Below, in pieces: positions 47,999-56,475 of a DNA stretch of 64,000 nt. The notes under the pieces are model-generated. The model did no database searches, was not told where the DNA came from, and was given only the letters and a program-made list of their open reading frames with translations. The stretch covers positions 1 through 64,000 of the forward strand of contig NZ_JACHIU010000001.1 of assembly GCF_014207705.1 (NCBI RefSeq), in the 5' to 3' direction. Each line of letters starts with the position of its first letter. Position 1 is the first letter of the stretch. Origin of the DNA: Sphaerisporangium rubeum. GTDB lineage: Bacteria; Actinomycetota; Actinomycetes; Streptosporangiales; Streptosporangiaceae. A program made the position numbers and the translations under genes.

Positions 47999-48949
47999 TC
48001 AGCGGCGGCGCAGCGCGGCGAGCAGGAGGCCGCGGCACAAGGCGCCGAGGTCCTCGCCGGCCGCGGCGGCGGCCATCGGGAACAACGAGGTCTCCGTCAT
48101 GCCGGGTGCGACGTTGACCTCCAGGAAGTACGGCTCGCCTTCGCCGTCCACGATGATGTCGGTGCGGGAGATGTCCCGCAGGCCGAGAGCGGTGTGCGCG
48201 GTCACGGCGAGACGCGCGCACGCGTCGGCGACCTCGGGACGCAGGCGGGCCGGAGCGAAGAACTCGGTGTGACCGGCGGTGTAGCGGGCCGAGTAGTCGT
48301 AGACGCCTTCGTCGGCGACGATCTCGACGGGGGGAAGCGCGACCGGGCCGTCCCCGAGGTCGACCACCGACACCGCGACCTCGACGCCTTCGATGTACTT
48401 CTCGATCAGCGCGGTGTCGCCGTAGGCGAAGCAGCCCACCATGGCGGCCGGCAGTTCCTCGGCCTTGCGGACGATGGACCCGCCGAGCGCGGACCCGCCA
48501 CGGCACGGCTTGACGAACAGCGGCAGCCCGAGCCGCTCCACGATGCGGCCAAGTACCGCGGTGGCGCCGAGGTCGTGGAAGGTCTCCTTGGGAAGCACGA
48601 CGGCGTCCGGGGTGCGGACCCCGACGGAGCGCACGACGGTCTTGGCGGTCGGCTTGTCGTACGCGACGCGGCACGCGTCCGGCGCGGCCCCGACGTAGGG
48701 CACCTGGAGGAGTTCGAGCACGGAGCGGATGGCGCCGTCCTCGCCGCTGCCGCCGTGCAGGGTGACGAACACGACGTCCGGCGGGTCGGCGAGCACCGCG
48801 GGCACCAGTGCGGCGTCGGTGTCGCGCGTCTCCACGTCGATCCCGTCGGCCTTGAGCACCTCGCACACCCGCCGGCCCGAGCGCAAGGAGACCTCACGCT
48901 CGTACGACAGGCCGCCCGCCAGCACCAGTACGTGGCCGAGTTCGAGCAT
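47999..48949 (-). CDS. ddl: D-alanine-D-alanine ligase
   Basis: This 316-residue ATP-grasp enzyme makes the D-Ala-D-Ala end of the peptidoglycan stem. The N-terminal GGLSYEREVSLRSG with Glu and Ser, the VTLHGGSGEDGAIRSVLE signature, LPLFVKPCRGGSALG and YFLEVNVAPGMTETS are all typical. It is somewhat short for Ddl (usual 300-365). Not related in detail to the ATP-grasp ligase at 15 kb. Confidence 0.92.
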   Translation of the reverse strand: MLELGHVLVLAGGLSYEREVSLRSGRRVCEVLKADGIDVETRDTDAALVPAVLADPPDVVFVTLHGGSGEDGAIRSVLELLQVPYVGAAPDACRVAYDKPTAKTVVRSVGVRTPDAVVLPKETFHDLGATAVLGRIVERLGLPLFVKPCRGGSALGGSIVRKAEELPAAMVGCFAYGDTALIEKYIEGVEVAVSVVDLGDGPVALPPVEIVADEGVYDYSARYTAGHTEFFAPARLRPEVADACARLAVTAHTALGLRDISRTDIIVDGEGEPYFLEVNVAPGMTETSLFPMAAAAAGEDLGALCRGLLLAALRRR

Positions 48950-49031
48950 GGAGGACCTTTCTGGCGTCGTCGGACCCGCTCGTGGCGGCCCGCGTGACAG
49001 GCCGCCAGAGCTTCCGCAGCGTATTACATTT

Positions 49032-50357
49032 TCAGGCTAGATCCGGACCCGGTGTGTCGACGCCGGGGCCGGGACGCATCGACCCGGTGCCGAACGTGTC
49101 GCGCATCACGAGTTCCTGCTGGATCACCCCGGCGAGCCGCCGCACGCCTTCGCGGATGCGGTCGGGCTCGGGATAGCAGTAGGACAGCCGCATGGCGGTG
49201 GCCCCTGAGCCGTCGGCGTAGAACCCGGTGCCGGGGACGAACGCGACCCGCTCGGCCACGGCACGCGGCAGGAGCGCCTTGGAGTCGAGCCCTTCCGGCA
49301 GCGTCATCCACACGAAGAAGCCGCCGGCGGGGCGGGTCCAGTGGCAGCCGGGGGGCATGAGCGCCGTCAGCGCGTTGAGCTGAGCGTCGCGGCGCTCGCG
49401 GTACAGCTCACAGAACGACTTGATCTGCTCGCGCCACGGCTGGGTCTCCAGGTATCGGCCCACGGCGAGCTGCGTGAAGCTGGAGTGGGACAGCACCGCG
49501 GACTCCATGGCCAGCACGAGCTTGTCCTTGATCGGGTGCGGCGCCAGGGCCCAGCCGACCCGGAAGCCGGGGGCGAGGGTCTTGGAGAACGACCCGAGGT
49601 AGACGACGTTGTCGGCGTCCTCGGCCCGCAGCGCGCGCATGGGCTCGCCGTCGAAACCGAGCAGGCCGTAGGGGTTGTCCTCCACCACGAGCACGCCGGC
49701 GCGGCGGCAGATCTCCAGCACCTGGCGGCGGCGCTCCAGGGTGAGGGTGACGCCGGCGGGGTTCTGGAAGGTCGGCACCGTGTAGAGGAATTTGACGCGG
49801 CGGCCGGCGGCGGCGAGCGCCGTCAGGGTCTCGGTGAGCGACTCGGGGATCAGCCCCTGGTCGTCCATCGGGACGTGCACCACGGACGCCTGGTAGGCGG
49901 CGAACGTGCCGAGCGCGCCGACGTAGGAAGGACCCTCGGCGAGCACGACGTCACCGGGGTCGATGAAGATGCGGGTGATGAGGTCGAGCGCCTGCTGCGA
50001 CCCCACGGTGACCACGACGTCGTCGGGGCCGGCGTCGATGCCCTCCAGGCGCATGACCTCGCAGATCTGCTCGCGCAGATGGGGGTCGCCCTGGCCGGAG
50101 CCGTACTGCAGCGCGACGGTGCCACGCTGGGCCACGAGGTCGGCGACCAGCTCGCCGACGGTGTCCAGGGGGAGAGCGGTGACGTACGGCATGCCGCCGG
50201 CCAGCGAGACCACCTCGGGGCGGGACGCGACGGCGAAGAGAGCTCGGATCTCGGAGGCGACCATCCCGGTGGCACGTGCGGCGTACCGGTCGATGTAGGC
50301 GTCGATGCGCGACCCTTGGGCCGCGGTCCTCCGACCGTGATCCGGCTCTTGCGTCAC
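49032..50357 (-). CDS. PLP-dependent aminotransferase, class I/II (MocR-like, 2-aminoadipate type)
   Basis: This 441-residue fold-type I aminotransferase has VSLAGGMPYV, the GSQQALDLI helix, FLYTVPTFQNPAGVTL, VVEDNPYGLLGFDG and the PLP Lys in LGSFSKTLAPGFRVGW. It resembles LysN/alpha-aminoadipate aminotransferases and MocR regulators without the DNA-binding domain. The amino donor and acceptor are unknown. GTG 50355-50357 follows AGGAGG by 6 nt. Confidence 0.88.
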   Translation of the reverse strand: MTQEPDHGRRTAAQGSRIDAYIDRYAARATGMVASEIRALFAVASRPEVVSLAGGMPYVTALPLDTVGELVADLVAQRGTVALQYGSGQGDPHLREQICEVMRLEGIDAGPDDVVVTVGSQQALDLITRIFIDPGDVVLAEGPSYVGALGTFAAYQASVVHVPMDDQGLIPESLTETLTALAAAGRRVKFLYTVPTFQNPAGVTLTLERRRQVLEICRRAGVLVVEDNPYGLLGFDGEPMRALRAEDADNVVYLGSFSKTLAPGFRVGWALAPHPIKDKLVLAMESAVLSHSSFTQLAVGRYLETQPWREQIKSFCELYRERRDAQLNALTALMPPGCHWTRPAGGFFVWMTLPEGLDSKALLPRAVAERVAFVPGTGFYADGSGATAMRLSYCYPEPDRIREGVRRLAGVIQQELVMRDTFGTGSMRPGPGVDTPGPDLA

Positions 50358-50637
50358 GGTCCACCTCCTGGCGATGTGGTGAGTGATGTCGAATCGACGT
50401 TGCGAGACACCAGAGTACGGCAGCAGCCTCTACCCCATTTGGTAATTCTCACCATGAAAGGGGCGGAGTGGCGGGGGCCGATCGCCGCTCTGGAGGGCAG
50501 GCATGGCACGCATGTCCGTCGTGAGTAAGCGCGGCAACAGGGGGTCACTCGGCTACCATGCCACTTTGGAGACGCCGTAGTTCGTGCGCTTTTCTGCCGT
50601 GAACTCGCGTCCGTCTCGCAAGGATGGGGGGCCCGGG

Positions 50638-51255
50638 GTGTCGCGCCGGCTGGTGAATGTCACGTTGGACAACCTTGACGATCTGCCGCGCCGCTGCCGC
50701 CGGTGCGTCTTCTGGGAGCTCGACCCGGTCAGCGGCGAGCGGGCCCAGCAGGCGGGGGATCCGGGGCTGGAGAAAGAGGCGTGGATCTCCGCGACGCTGC
50801 TCGAATGGGGCAGTTGCGGGAAGATCTGTTACGTCGACGGGGTCCCGGCTGGTTTCGTGCTGTACGCACCACCGCTGTACGTCCCCCGTTCGGTGGCCTT
50901 CCCCACGTCACCCGTGAGCGCGGACGCCGTGCTGCTCATGACGGCGCACATCATCCCGGAGTTCTCCGGCGGCGGGCTCGGCCGCACGCTCGTCCAGGGG
51001 GTGGCCAAGGACCTGACGCGCCGTGGGGTGCGGGCCATCGAGGCCTTCGGCGACCTGAAGTGGGAGCAGCCGGGCTGCGTGCTCCCCGCCGAGTATCTGC
51101 TTGCCGTTGGTTTCAAGACGGTACGTCCGCATCTGCGCTTCCCGCGGCTGCGACTGGAACTGAAGACGGCCGCCTCGTGGCGTGAGGACGTCGAAGTGGC
51201 CCTGGAACGACTCCTGGGTTCCATGACCCCCGAACGTGCACTTCGTCCCGTCTGA
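50638..51255 (+). CDS. GNAT-family N-acetyltransferase
   Basis: This 205-residue protein begins SRRLVNVTLDNLDDLPRRC and contains two close Cys pairs (RRCRRCVFW). The GNAT core is weak but visible: AHIIPEFSGGGLGRTLVQGV, the acetyl-CoA loop Q/RxxGxG/A as GGGLGRTL, and FGDLKWEQPGCVLPAEYLLAVGF. It diverges from the aminotransferase. The start is GTG 50638, matching the family's N-terminus; a longer frame to 50584 has no known counterpart. Confidence 0.8.
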   Translation: MSRRLVNVTLDNLDDLPRRCRRCVFWELDPVSGERAQQAGDPGLEKEAWISATLLEWGSCGKICYVDGVPAGFVLYAPPLYVPRSVAFPTSPVSADAVLLMTAHIIPEFSGGGLGRTLVQGVAKDLTRRGVRAIEAFGDLKWEQPGCVLPAEYLLAVGFKTVRPHLRFPRLRLELKTAASWREDVEVALERLLGSMTPERALRPV

Positions 51256-51327
51256 GAGGCGCTCAGCGCCGCCTGTGCCCCTCCAGGCACAACCGTCACG
51301 CCGGTAACGGCCACTGAGGAACGCACA

Positions 51328-51358
51328 GAGCCCCTCGCGCCGGTGGCGCGGGGGGCTC
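51328..51358 (+). terminator. 14-bp hairpin after the GNAT gene
   Basis: GAGCCCCTCGCGCC (51328-51341) pairs with 51345-51358 including one G-U. It lies 72 bp after the stop. Confidence 0.7.
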
Positions 51359-51449
51359 CGCTGGGTGGGTGCCGCCGGGAGGCGGTGGTACGGCCGGATC
51401 ACCCGGCCGCAGGGGCGTCCGGCCTTGTCACCGCACATGTGACCCCGGG

Positions 51450-51471
51450 GCCCCTGCCGTCGAGCAGGGGG
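51450..51471 (+). terminator. Second hairpin with TTTT between GNAT and trxA
   Basis: GCCCCTGC (51450-51457) pairs with GCAGGGG(G)C at 51464-51472 and is followed by TTTT on the plus strand. It separates the convergent GNAT and trxA transcripts. Confidence 0.65.
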
Positions 51472-51499
51472 CTTTTCGGGCCCGTGTCGGAGAACAGGC

Positions 51500-51823
51500 T
51501 TAGATGACGCCTTCGAGTTCGCGGAGCAGCATGGCCTTCGGCTTGGCGCCGATGATCTGCTTCACGACCTCTCCACCCTTGTAGACGTTCATCGTGGGGA
51601 TCTGGAGTACCCCGTAATCGCGCGGAACGGACGGATTCTCGTCGACGTTCAGCTTGACGATGGTCAGCTTGTCGCCGTGCTCCTTGGCGATCTCCGCCAG
51701 GACGGGGGCCACTTGACGGCAGGGACCACACCATTCGGCCCAGAAGTCCACCAGGACCGGCTTGTCGCTCTTGAGGACCTCGGCGTCGAAGGTCGCGTCG
51801 GTCACTGCCTTGATCTCGCTCAC
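51500..51823 (-). CDS. trxA: Thioredoxin
   Basis: This 107-residue protein has the active site [14 protein letters not shown] and the cis-Pro in [10 protein letters not shown]. It reduces disulfides using electrons from TrxB. GTG 51821-51823 follows AGGGG by 7 nt and gives the standard length. It lies 13 bp after trxB in the same transcript. Confidence 0.96.
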   Translation of the reverse strand: MSEIKAVTDATFDAEVLKSDKPVLVDFWAEWCGPCRQVAPVLAEIAKEHGDKLTIVKLNVDENPSVPRDYGVLQIPTMNVYKGGEVVKQIIGAKPKAMLLRELEGVI

Positions 51824-51836
51824 GTTGTTCCCCTTG

Positions 51837-52769
51837 TCAACTGGTGTGGTCCGCGAGCCAGCGTTCGGCGTCCAAGGACGCCGAGCACCCGGTACCCGCT
51901 GCGGTGATCGCCTGGCGGTAGGTGTGGTCGACGACGTCGCCACAGGCGAAGACCCCGTCGATGTTGGTCCGTGTGGTCGGGGCCTCGACCTTGATGTAGC
52001 CCTCGTCGTCGAGGTCGAGCTGGCCCTTGAACAGCTCGCTGCGCGGGTCGTGGCCGATGGCGACGAACAGACCGGTGACCGGCAGCTCGGACTCCTCGCC
52101 GGTCTTCAGGTTGCGCAGCGTCAGGCCGCTGACCTTGGTGTCACCGTGGACGGCCGTGACGGCGGAGTCCCAGGCGAAGCGGATCTTCTCGTTGGCGAAC
52201 GCACGATCCTGCATGATCTTGCTGGCACGCAGCTCGTCCCTGCGGTGGACCACCGTGACGGAACGCGCGAACCGGCTGAGGAAGGTGGCCTCCTCCATGG
52301 CGGTGTCGCCGCCGCCGACGACCGCGATGTCCTGGTCGCGGAAGAAGAAACCGTCACAGGTGGCACACCAGGACACTCCGCGTCCCGACAGGCGCTTCTC
52401 GTCGGGAAGGCCGAGCTCGCGGTACCCCGAGCCCGTCGCGACGATCACCGTGTGGGCCAGGTAGGTGTCGGTCACGGTCTTGACGACCTTGGGGTTCTGC
52501 CGCAGGTCGACCTCGACCACGTCGTCGGCGAGCAACTCGGCGCCGAAGCGCTCCGCCTGCTTGCGGAAGTTGTCCATCAGCTCCGGGCCGAGGATGCCGT
52601 CGGGGAAGCCGGGGAAGTTCTCCACCTCGGTGGTGTTCATCAGGGCGCCGCCCGCGGTGACGGACCCTTCGAACACGAGCGGGTTGAGATCGGCGCGTGC
52701 CGCGTACACCGCGGCCGTGTACCCCGCGGGTCCCGACCCGATGATGATCACATTACGGACGTCGCTCAC
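51837..52769 (-). CDS. trxB: Thioredoxin-disulfide reductase
   Basis: This 310-residue flavoprotein passes electrons from NADPH to thioredoxin. FAD motif [18 protein letters not shown] near residue 8, the redox pair [11 protein letters not shown] (about 133-138), NADPH motif [12 protein letters not shown] and the C-terminal [16 protein letters not shown] are present. GTG 52767-52769 follows GGAAGG by 8 nt. A SigR-type promoter lies 94 bp upstream. Confidence 0.96.
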   Translation of the reverse strand: MSDVRNVIIIGSGPAGYTAAVYAARADLNPLVFEGSVTAGGALMNTTEVENFPGFPDGILGPELMDNFRKQAERFGAELLADDVVEVDLRQNPKVVKTVTDTYLAHTVIVATGSGYRELGLPDEKRLSGRGVSWCATCDGFFFRDQDIAVVGGGDTAMEEATFLSRFARSVTVVHRRDELRASKIMQDRAFANEKIRFAWDSAVTAVHGDTKVSGLTLRNLKTGEESELPVTGLFVAIGHDPRSELFKGQLDLDDEGYIKVEAPTTRTNIDGVFACGDVVDHTYRQAITAAGTGCSASLDAERWLADHTS

Positions 52770-52862
52770 GCTGTCGCCTTCCTGCCGCGGCCGTCGCCCG
52801 GCCGGCCCCCTTCCAGGGCGCCGGCGCCTGCCTCGACTCCGATTTCCTAGGGTGCCAGTGGC

Positions 52863-52892
52863 GTCAACAGATCCTAGGCGTCCGGGATTCCC
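52863..52892 (-). promoter_or_regulatory. SigR-type promoter of trxB-trxA
   Basis: On the minus strand, GGGAAT (52887-52892) is followed by exactly 18 nt and GTT (start of GTTGAC, 52863-52868). This matches the SigR (disulfide-stress) consensus GGGAAT-N18-GTT of actinomycetes. It points at trxB. Confidence 0.85.
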
Positions 52893-52978
52893 GCCGGAGC
52901 CGCGACCCGCCACGGCCACCGCGGCCCCGCCGCCGACCTCGTGACGGATCCCGCGACGGACCACGCGACGGAAATGGA

Positions 52979-53011
52979 GAAGCCCCCGGTGAACGGACCA
53001 CCGGGGGCTTC
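52979..53011 (-). terminator. Hairpin after the SigM anti-sigma gene
   Basis: A perfect 12-bp stem (52979-52990 with 53000-53011), 9-nt loop, ends the sigM-anti-sigma transcript 20 bp past its stop and separates it from trxB's promoter. Confidence 0.75.
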
Positions 53012-53031
53012 GGACGAGCCGATGAGGGAAC

Positions 53032-54108
53032 CTACTGCCAGCGTCCCACCGCGGGCTTGCGCAGGGCCGCGCAGTTGCCGTCCACCACGTACACCCAGAC
53101 GGAGTTACGGAAGCGGTCCTTCCAGAAGGTGATCACGGTGGCTTCGTTGCCCTGGTAGAGGCCCTGGTCCACGCCGATCGGGTTCGGCGCCTTGGTGACG
53201 CCGAGCTTGCGGCCCACCTGAGCGGCGATCCGCGACACGCAGCTCTCCACTCCGGTGTCCACCGCGGTGACGCCGCCGGAACCCGGGCCGGTCGCGCCGA
53301 CGTATGTCGCCAGCGGGCCGTCGAGCACGGCGTCGGAGTAGTTGAAGTCGCTCTTGCCTATGGCGTAGTTGCGGGTCGGTCCGTCGTCGACGCTCGACAG
53401 ACCACGACCGGGGCCCTGATACGGGTCGCGCTCCGGCGTGGAGGCGACCGGCGCGGGCAGCGCCACAGAGGGCCCCGAGGGCTTCTCCCCGGACGCCGAC
53501 AGCAGGCTTCCCAAGCCGACCGAGCCGATCACGGCGGCCGCCGCGGCGCTCGCCGCCACCGGCATGAGCCAGGCGCGCCGCCGGGAGGCCTTCCTCGGCC
53601 TGCTCCTTGCCGGCACGACAGAGCCGTCGTCGGTCACCACGCCGAACGGCGTGGTCCCCGGAGGAGGACCCGCCTGCGGGGGCACCGTGGCGGCCGGGGC
53701 CATGGCCACGGCGGCGGGAACCGGACGTGCCTGCGGAACCGACTGCAAGCTCCGGGCCGGCGTGAGCACCGGCTCCGGCGCGGTCGCCGCGGGAACGGTC
53801 TCCCAGGGGGAGTCGCTCATGATGCGGTCCCAGTCAGGCGCCTCGTCGAGCCGTAGCCCGCCTCTCGCCGTCCTGGACTCGGACTCGGCGGCCAGAGCCT
53901 TGTCGATGCGCAACGCGACACCCATCGGCATCGCGGGAACCGGCACGGCCGCGAGAACCTCACGGACCGCCGCCAGCTCGGCGAGGCTTTCCCCACAGGA
54001 GTCGCAGACCGCGAGATGCTCGCGTACCCGCGCCGCTGTGGTGACGTCGAGGAGACCCTCGGCCAGCTCGGCCAGGACCTCGAAGTCGTAGTGCGTATCA
54101 CCCGTCAC
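53032..54108 (-). CDS. Zinc-finger (zf-HC2) anti-sigma factor with C-terminal extension
   Basis: This 358-residue protein is a probable anti-sigma factor. The N-terminal domain has H-x3-C-x2-C (HLAVCDSC, about residues 30-37). A Pro-rich linker follows, then one membrane helix ([19 protein letters not shown]), and an extracytoplasmic C-terminal domain of about 130 residues with two Cys. It should hold SigM at the membrane until stress. GTG 54106-54108 overlaps the sigM stop, so the two are coupled. Confidence 0.88.
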   Translation of the reverse strand: MTGDTHYDFEVLAELAEGLLDVTTAARVREHLAVCDSCGESLAELAAVREVLAAVPVPAMPMGVALRIDKALAAESESRTARGGLRLDEAPDWDRIMSDSPWETVPAATAPEPVLTPARSLQSVPQARPVPAAVAMAPAATVPPQAGPPPGTTPFGVVTDDGSVVPARSRPRKASRRRAWLMPVAASAAAAAVIGSVGLGSLLSASGEKPSGPSVALPAPVASTPERDPYQGPGRGLSSVDDGPTRNYAIGKSDFNYSDAVLDGPLATYVGATGPGSGGVTAVDTGVESCVSRIAAQVGRKLGVTKAPNPIGVDQGLYQGNEATVITFWKDRFRNSVWVYVVDGNCAALRKPAVGRWQ

Positions 54109-54743
54109 GAAGTTCTGCTCCCTTCGGGGGATGAGACGCGACTCAGGTCGGAACGGTTCCGTAGATGCGAAAGAATCGGCGCGAGTTTGCCGCGGCCCCG
54201 CGCGCACCGGCTCTTGACCGTGCCGGCGGGTACGCCGAGCACCTGCGCGGCGTCCTCGACCGAATAGCCCATCATGTCGACCAGCACCAGTGCGGCCCGC
54301 TGGTCGGGAGGCAGCAGCTTGAGCGCGGCCGAGACCTCCATGGAGACGTCCCGGTCCCCGGTCTGGTCGGGGATGGGGGTGTCCCGTTCCGCGGCCTCGA
54401 CGAGCTCGTCGTCGGCCACGGGACGGATCGATTTGCGCCGCATGCGGTCAAGGCAGGCGTTGACCACGATGCGGTGCAGCCAGGTGGTGACAGCCGCGTC
54501 GCCCCGGAAGCTCTCCGCCTTGCGATAAGCGGAGACGAAGGCGTCCTGCACGGCGTCGGCGGCCTCGTCGGGATCACCGAGCGTGCGCAGGGCGACCGCC
54601 CACATGCGGTCACGGTGGCGGCGGACGATCTCGCTGAAAGCGTGGGGATCGCCGTCGATATGGCTCGTCAGCAGGTCGGCGTCGGTCAACGCCGACCGTG
54701 CGGCGTGCTCGACCGCCGGTGGACTATCGGGAGGAGGGTTCAC
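54105..54743 (-). CDS. sigM: ECF RNA polymerase sigma factor SigM
   Basis: This 212-residue sigma factor has region 2 (AFSEIVRRHRDRMWAVALR, DAVQDAFVSAYRKAESFRG) and region 4 (LLPPDQRAALVLVDMMGYSV followed by EDAAQVLGVPAGTVKSRCARGRGKL). It matches SigM of mycobacteria and the trx-neighbouring homologues of other actinomycetes. SigM responds to oxidative stress and controls esx or cell-envelope genes in mycobacteria; here the target set is unknown. It is held by the neighbouring zf-HC2 protein. GTG start at 54741-54743. Confidence 0.92.
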   Translation of the reverse strand: MNPPPDSPPAVEHAARSALTDADLLTSHIDGDPHAFSEIVRRHRDRMWAVALRTLGDPDEAADAVQDAFVSAYRKAESFRGDAAVTTWLHRIVVNACLDRMRRKSIRPVADDELVEAAERDTPIPDQTGDRDVSMEVSAALKLLPPDQRAALVLVDMMGYSVEDAAQVLGVPAGTVKSRCARGRGKLAPILSHLRNRSDLSRVSSPEGSRTS

Positions 54744-54757
54744 AACGTGTGTTCCTG

Positions 54758-56296
54758 TTATGCCGGTCCGGGAGAGTGCACGACTACGTCATAGATGGTG
54801 CCACGAAACTTCCCTTCAAAGGCTGGAAGGCGCGTAAACCAGATCAAAACGTACTGACCGCTGACGGATTTCTCCGGCGTGAGGGTCACCGTGCCGGAGG
54901 CGTTGTCCTGCTTGGCGGCCTTGCGGAGCGCGCCGAGGTCGGCGGCGTCACCGACCCGCAGCTCGATCGTGGCTCCCGGCGCGTCGCCGAGCGAGACGAC
55001 CACATCGGAGATGGCGGTCTCCTTGCCCATGTCGAGCAGCAGGCCGACGCCTTCCTTGAGCCTGCCGAGCTCCGCGCTCTGGTAGGAGGTGGTGTGCCAC
55101 TCGGTGGACCCCTTGCCGTCGACGGCGAGGCGGGCCAGCTCAGGGTGCTCGGAGCGGTCGTCGCCGAGCGGGTCGAAACCGGTGGCGCTGGAAGGCTTCA
55201 CCGCGACGATCTCGGGGGTGGCCTCGGACGACGGCGTGGCGGACGCGACGGGAGGCGGCGTGCGCTTGCCGAGGCTGCGGCCGAGCGTCCACGCGCCGAG
55301 ACCGACCGCCGCGATGAGCAGCAGGATGACGATCGCCACCACGGCGCGGCCGAGCGGACCGCCGGAGGATCGCGGCCTGGCATGACCACCGTGGCCGCCG
55401 TGCGCGCCGTGACCGCCGTGTTCGGCAGGCCGCGGTGGGGCCTGGGGCCGCGGCGGACGGCGGTCGTCGAGATCGTCGGGGGCCTCGGAGCGCAGGCTGA
55501 GCGCCGGCGGCATCGCCGACACCGGCACGGGGGCCGGTCGCGGCACCTCGGCCAGGGCCTCGGCCACGGCGGCGGGGGAGGACAGCGGCGGCAGCCCGCG
55601 GCGCGGCTCCTGGAACAGCGCGCGGCAGGTGATGGCGTCGAGGAACCCGGGAACCCCGGCGCGCACCTGACGCGGTGTGCAGACCTTGCCGTCGTCCCTA
55701 GGCGCCGCGGGAAGGCCGGTGTCGCCTTCGCCGGGCCAGTGGCCGGTCAGCGCGGTGTACAGCAACCGGCCGAGGCCCTCGGCGTCCTCACGGGAGGCGT
55801 CGTCGCTCTCGACCTCGCGCAACGTGGCGTCGACCGCGAGGCCGAGCAGCTTCACGGTGCCGCCGGCGGTCCAGATGAGGCGGTCGGGGGTCAGGCACAG
55901 GTGGGACAGGCCGGACTCGTGCGCGTGCGCCACCGCCTCGGCGGCCTCGGCCACCAGTGCGGCGGCACGCTCGGGGGCCATCGGGCCCGACGAGACGAGA
56001 TCGGTCAGGGTCTCGCCGGTCACCCATTCACTGACGACGTACGCCTGGCCGTTCTCCTCGGTGGCGTCGAAGACCTGGGTGAGGCGGGGGTCGTTGAGAC
56101 GGCTCGCGCCGCGCGCGGCGGTCACGACCTCGGCGACGCGCGGGAACTCCTGCGAAAGCGTCAGGACGGAGACGGGTCGCGCGAGGACCTCGTCGATGGC
56201 CTTCCACAGCGTGGCGCCAGCCGACTCGCTGACGCGGTCCTCCAGGCGGAACCGGTCGGCCAGGCGGCCGCCGGGCTCCACGGCCGGGGCGCTCAT
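54758..56296 (-). CDS. Membrane pseudokinase (detached MviN kinase-like domain)
   Basis: This 512-residue protein has an N-terminal protein-kinase fold (residues ~12-275), but lacks the catalytic residues: the HRD motif reads HLCLTPD, DFG reads LLGLAVD, and the VAVK lysine position reads VSVLTL. A Gly/His-rich linker (GGHGAHGGHGGH), one membrane helix (AIVILLLIAAVGLGAWTLG) and a discoidin-like beta domain follow. In mycobacteria the same kinase-like and sugar-binding parts are fused to MurJ as MviN; here they are separate, one gene after murJ. It probably recruits FhaA-type partners to regulate lipid II export. Confidence 0.85.
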   Translation of the reverse strand: MSAPAVEPGGRLADRFRLEDRVSESAGATLWKAIDEVLARPVSVLTLSQEFPRVAEVVTAARGASRLNDPRLTQVFDATEENGQAYVVSEWVTGETLTDLVSSGPMAPERAAALVAEAAEAVAHAHESGLSHLCLTPDRLIWTAGGTVKLLGLAVDATLREVESDDASREDAEGLGRLLYTALTGHWPGEGDTGLPAAPRDDGKVCTPRQVRAGVPGFLDAITCRALFQEPRRGLPPLSSPAAVAEALAEVPRPAPVPVSAMPPALSLRSEAPDDLDDRRPPRPQAPPRPAEHGGHGAHGGHGGHARPRSSGGPLGRAVVAIVILLLIAAVGLGAWTLGRSLGKRTPPPVASATPSSEATPEIVAVKPSSATGFDPLGDDRSEHPELARLAVDGKGSTEWHTTSYQSAELGRLKEGVGLLLDMGKETAISDVVVSLGDAPGATIELRVGDAADLGALRKAAKQDNASGTVTLTPEKSVSGQYVLIWFTRLPAFEGKFRGTIYDVVVHSPGPA

Positions 56297-56475
56297 GAGG
56301 TGGTCCTCTCCCTGGTCGCGGGCGATGTCCGGGTGAATACCCCCACGCCCCTCCTGATCTTAGTCGGCCGGTGGATGCCGGTCGTCTCGTGCACCGGGCA
56401 CCATCGTAGTCCGCGGCGGCTCCGGTCCGTGTTGCCGTTTGAACGCGGCGAAGCGGACTTCCGGGTTACTTATGA

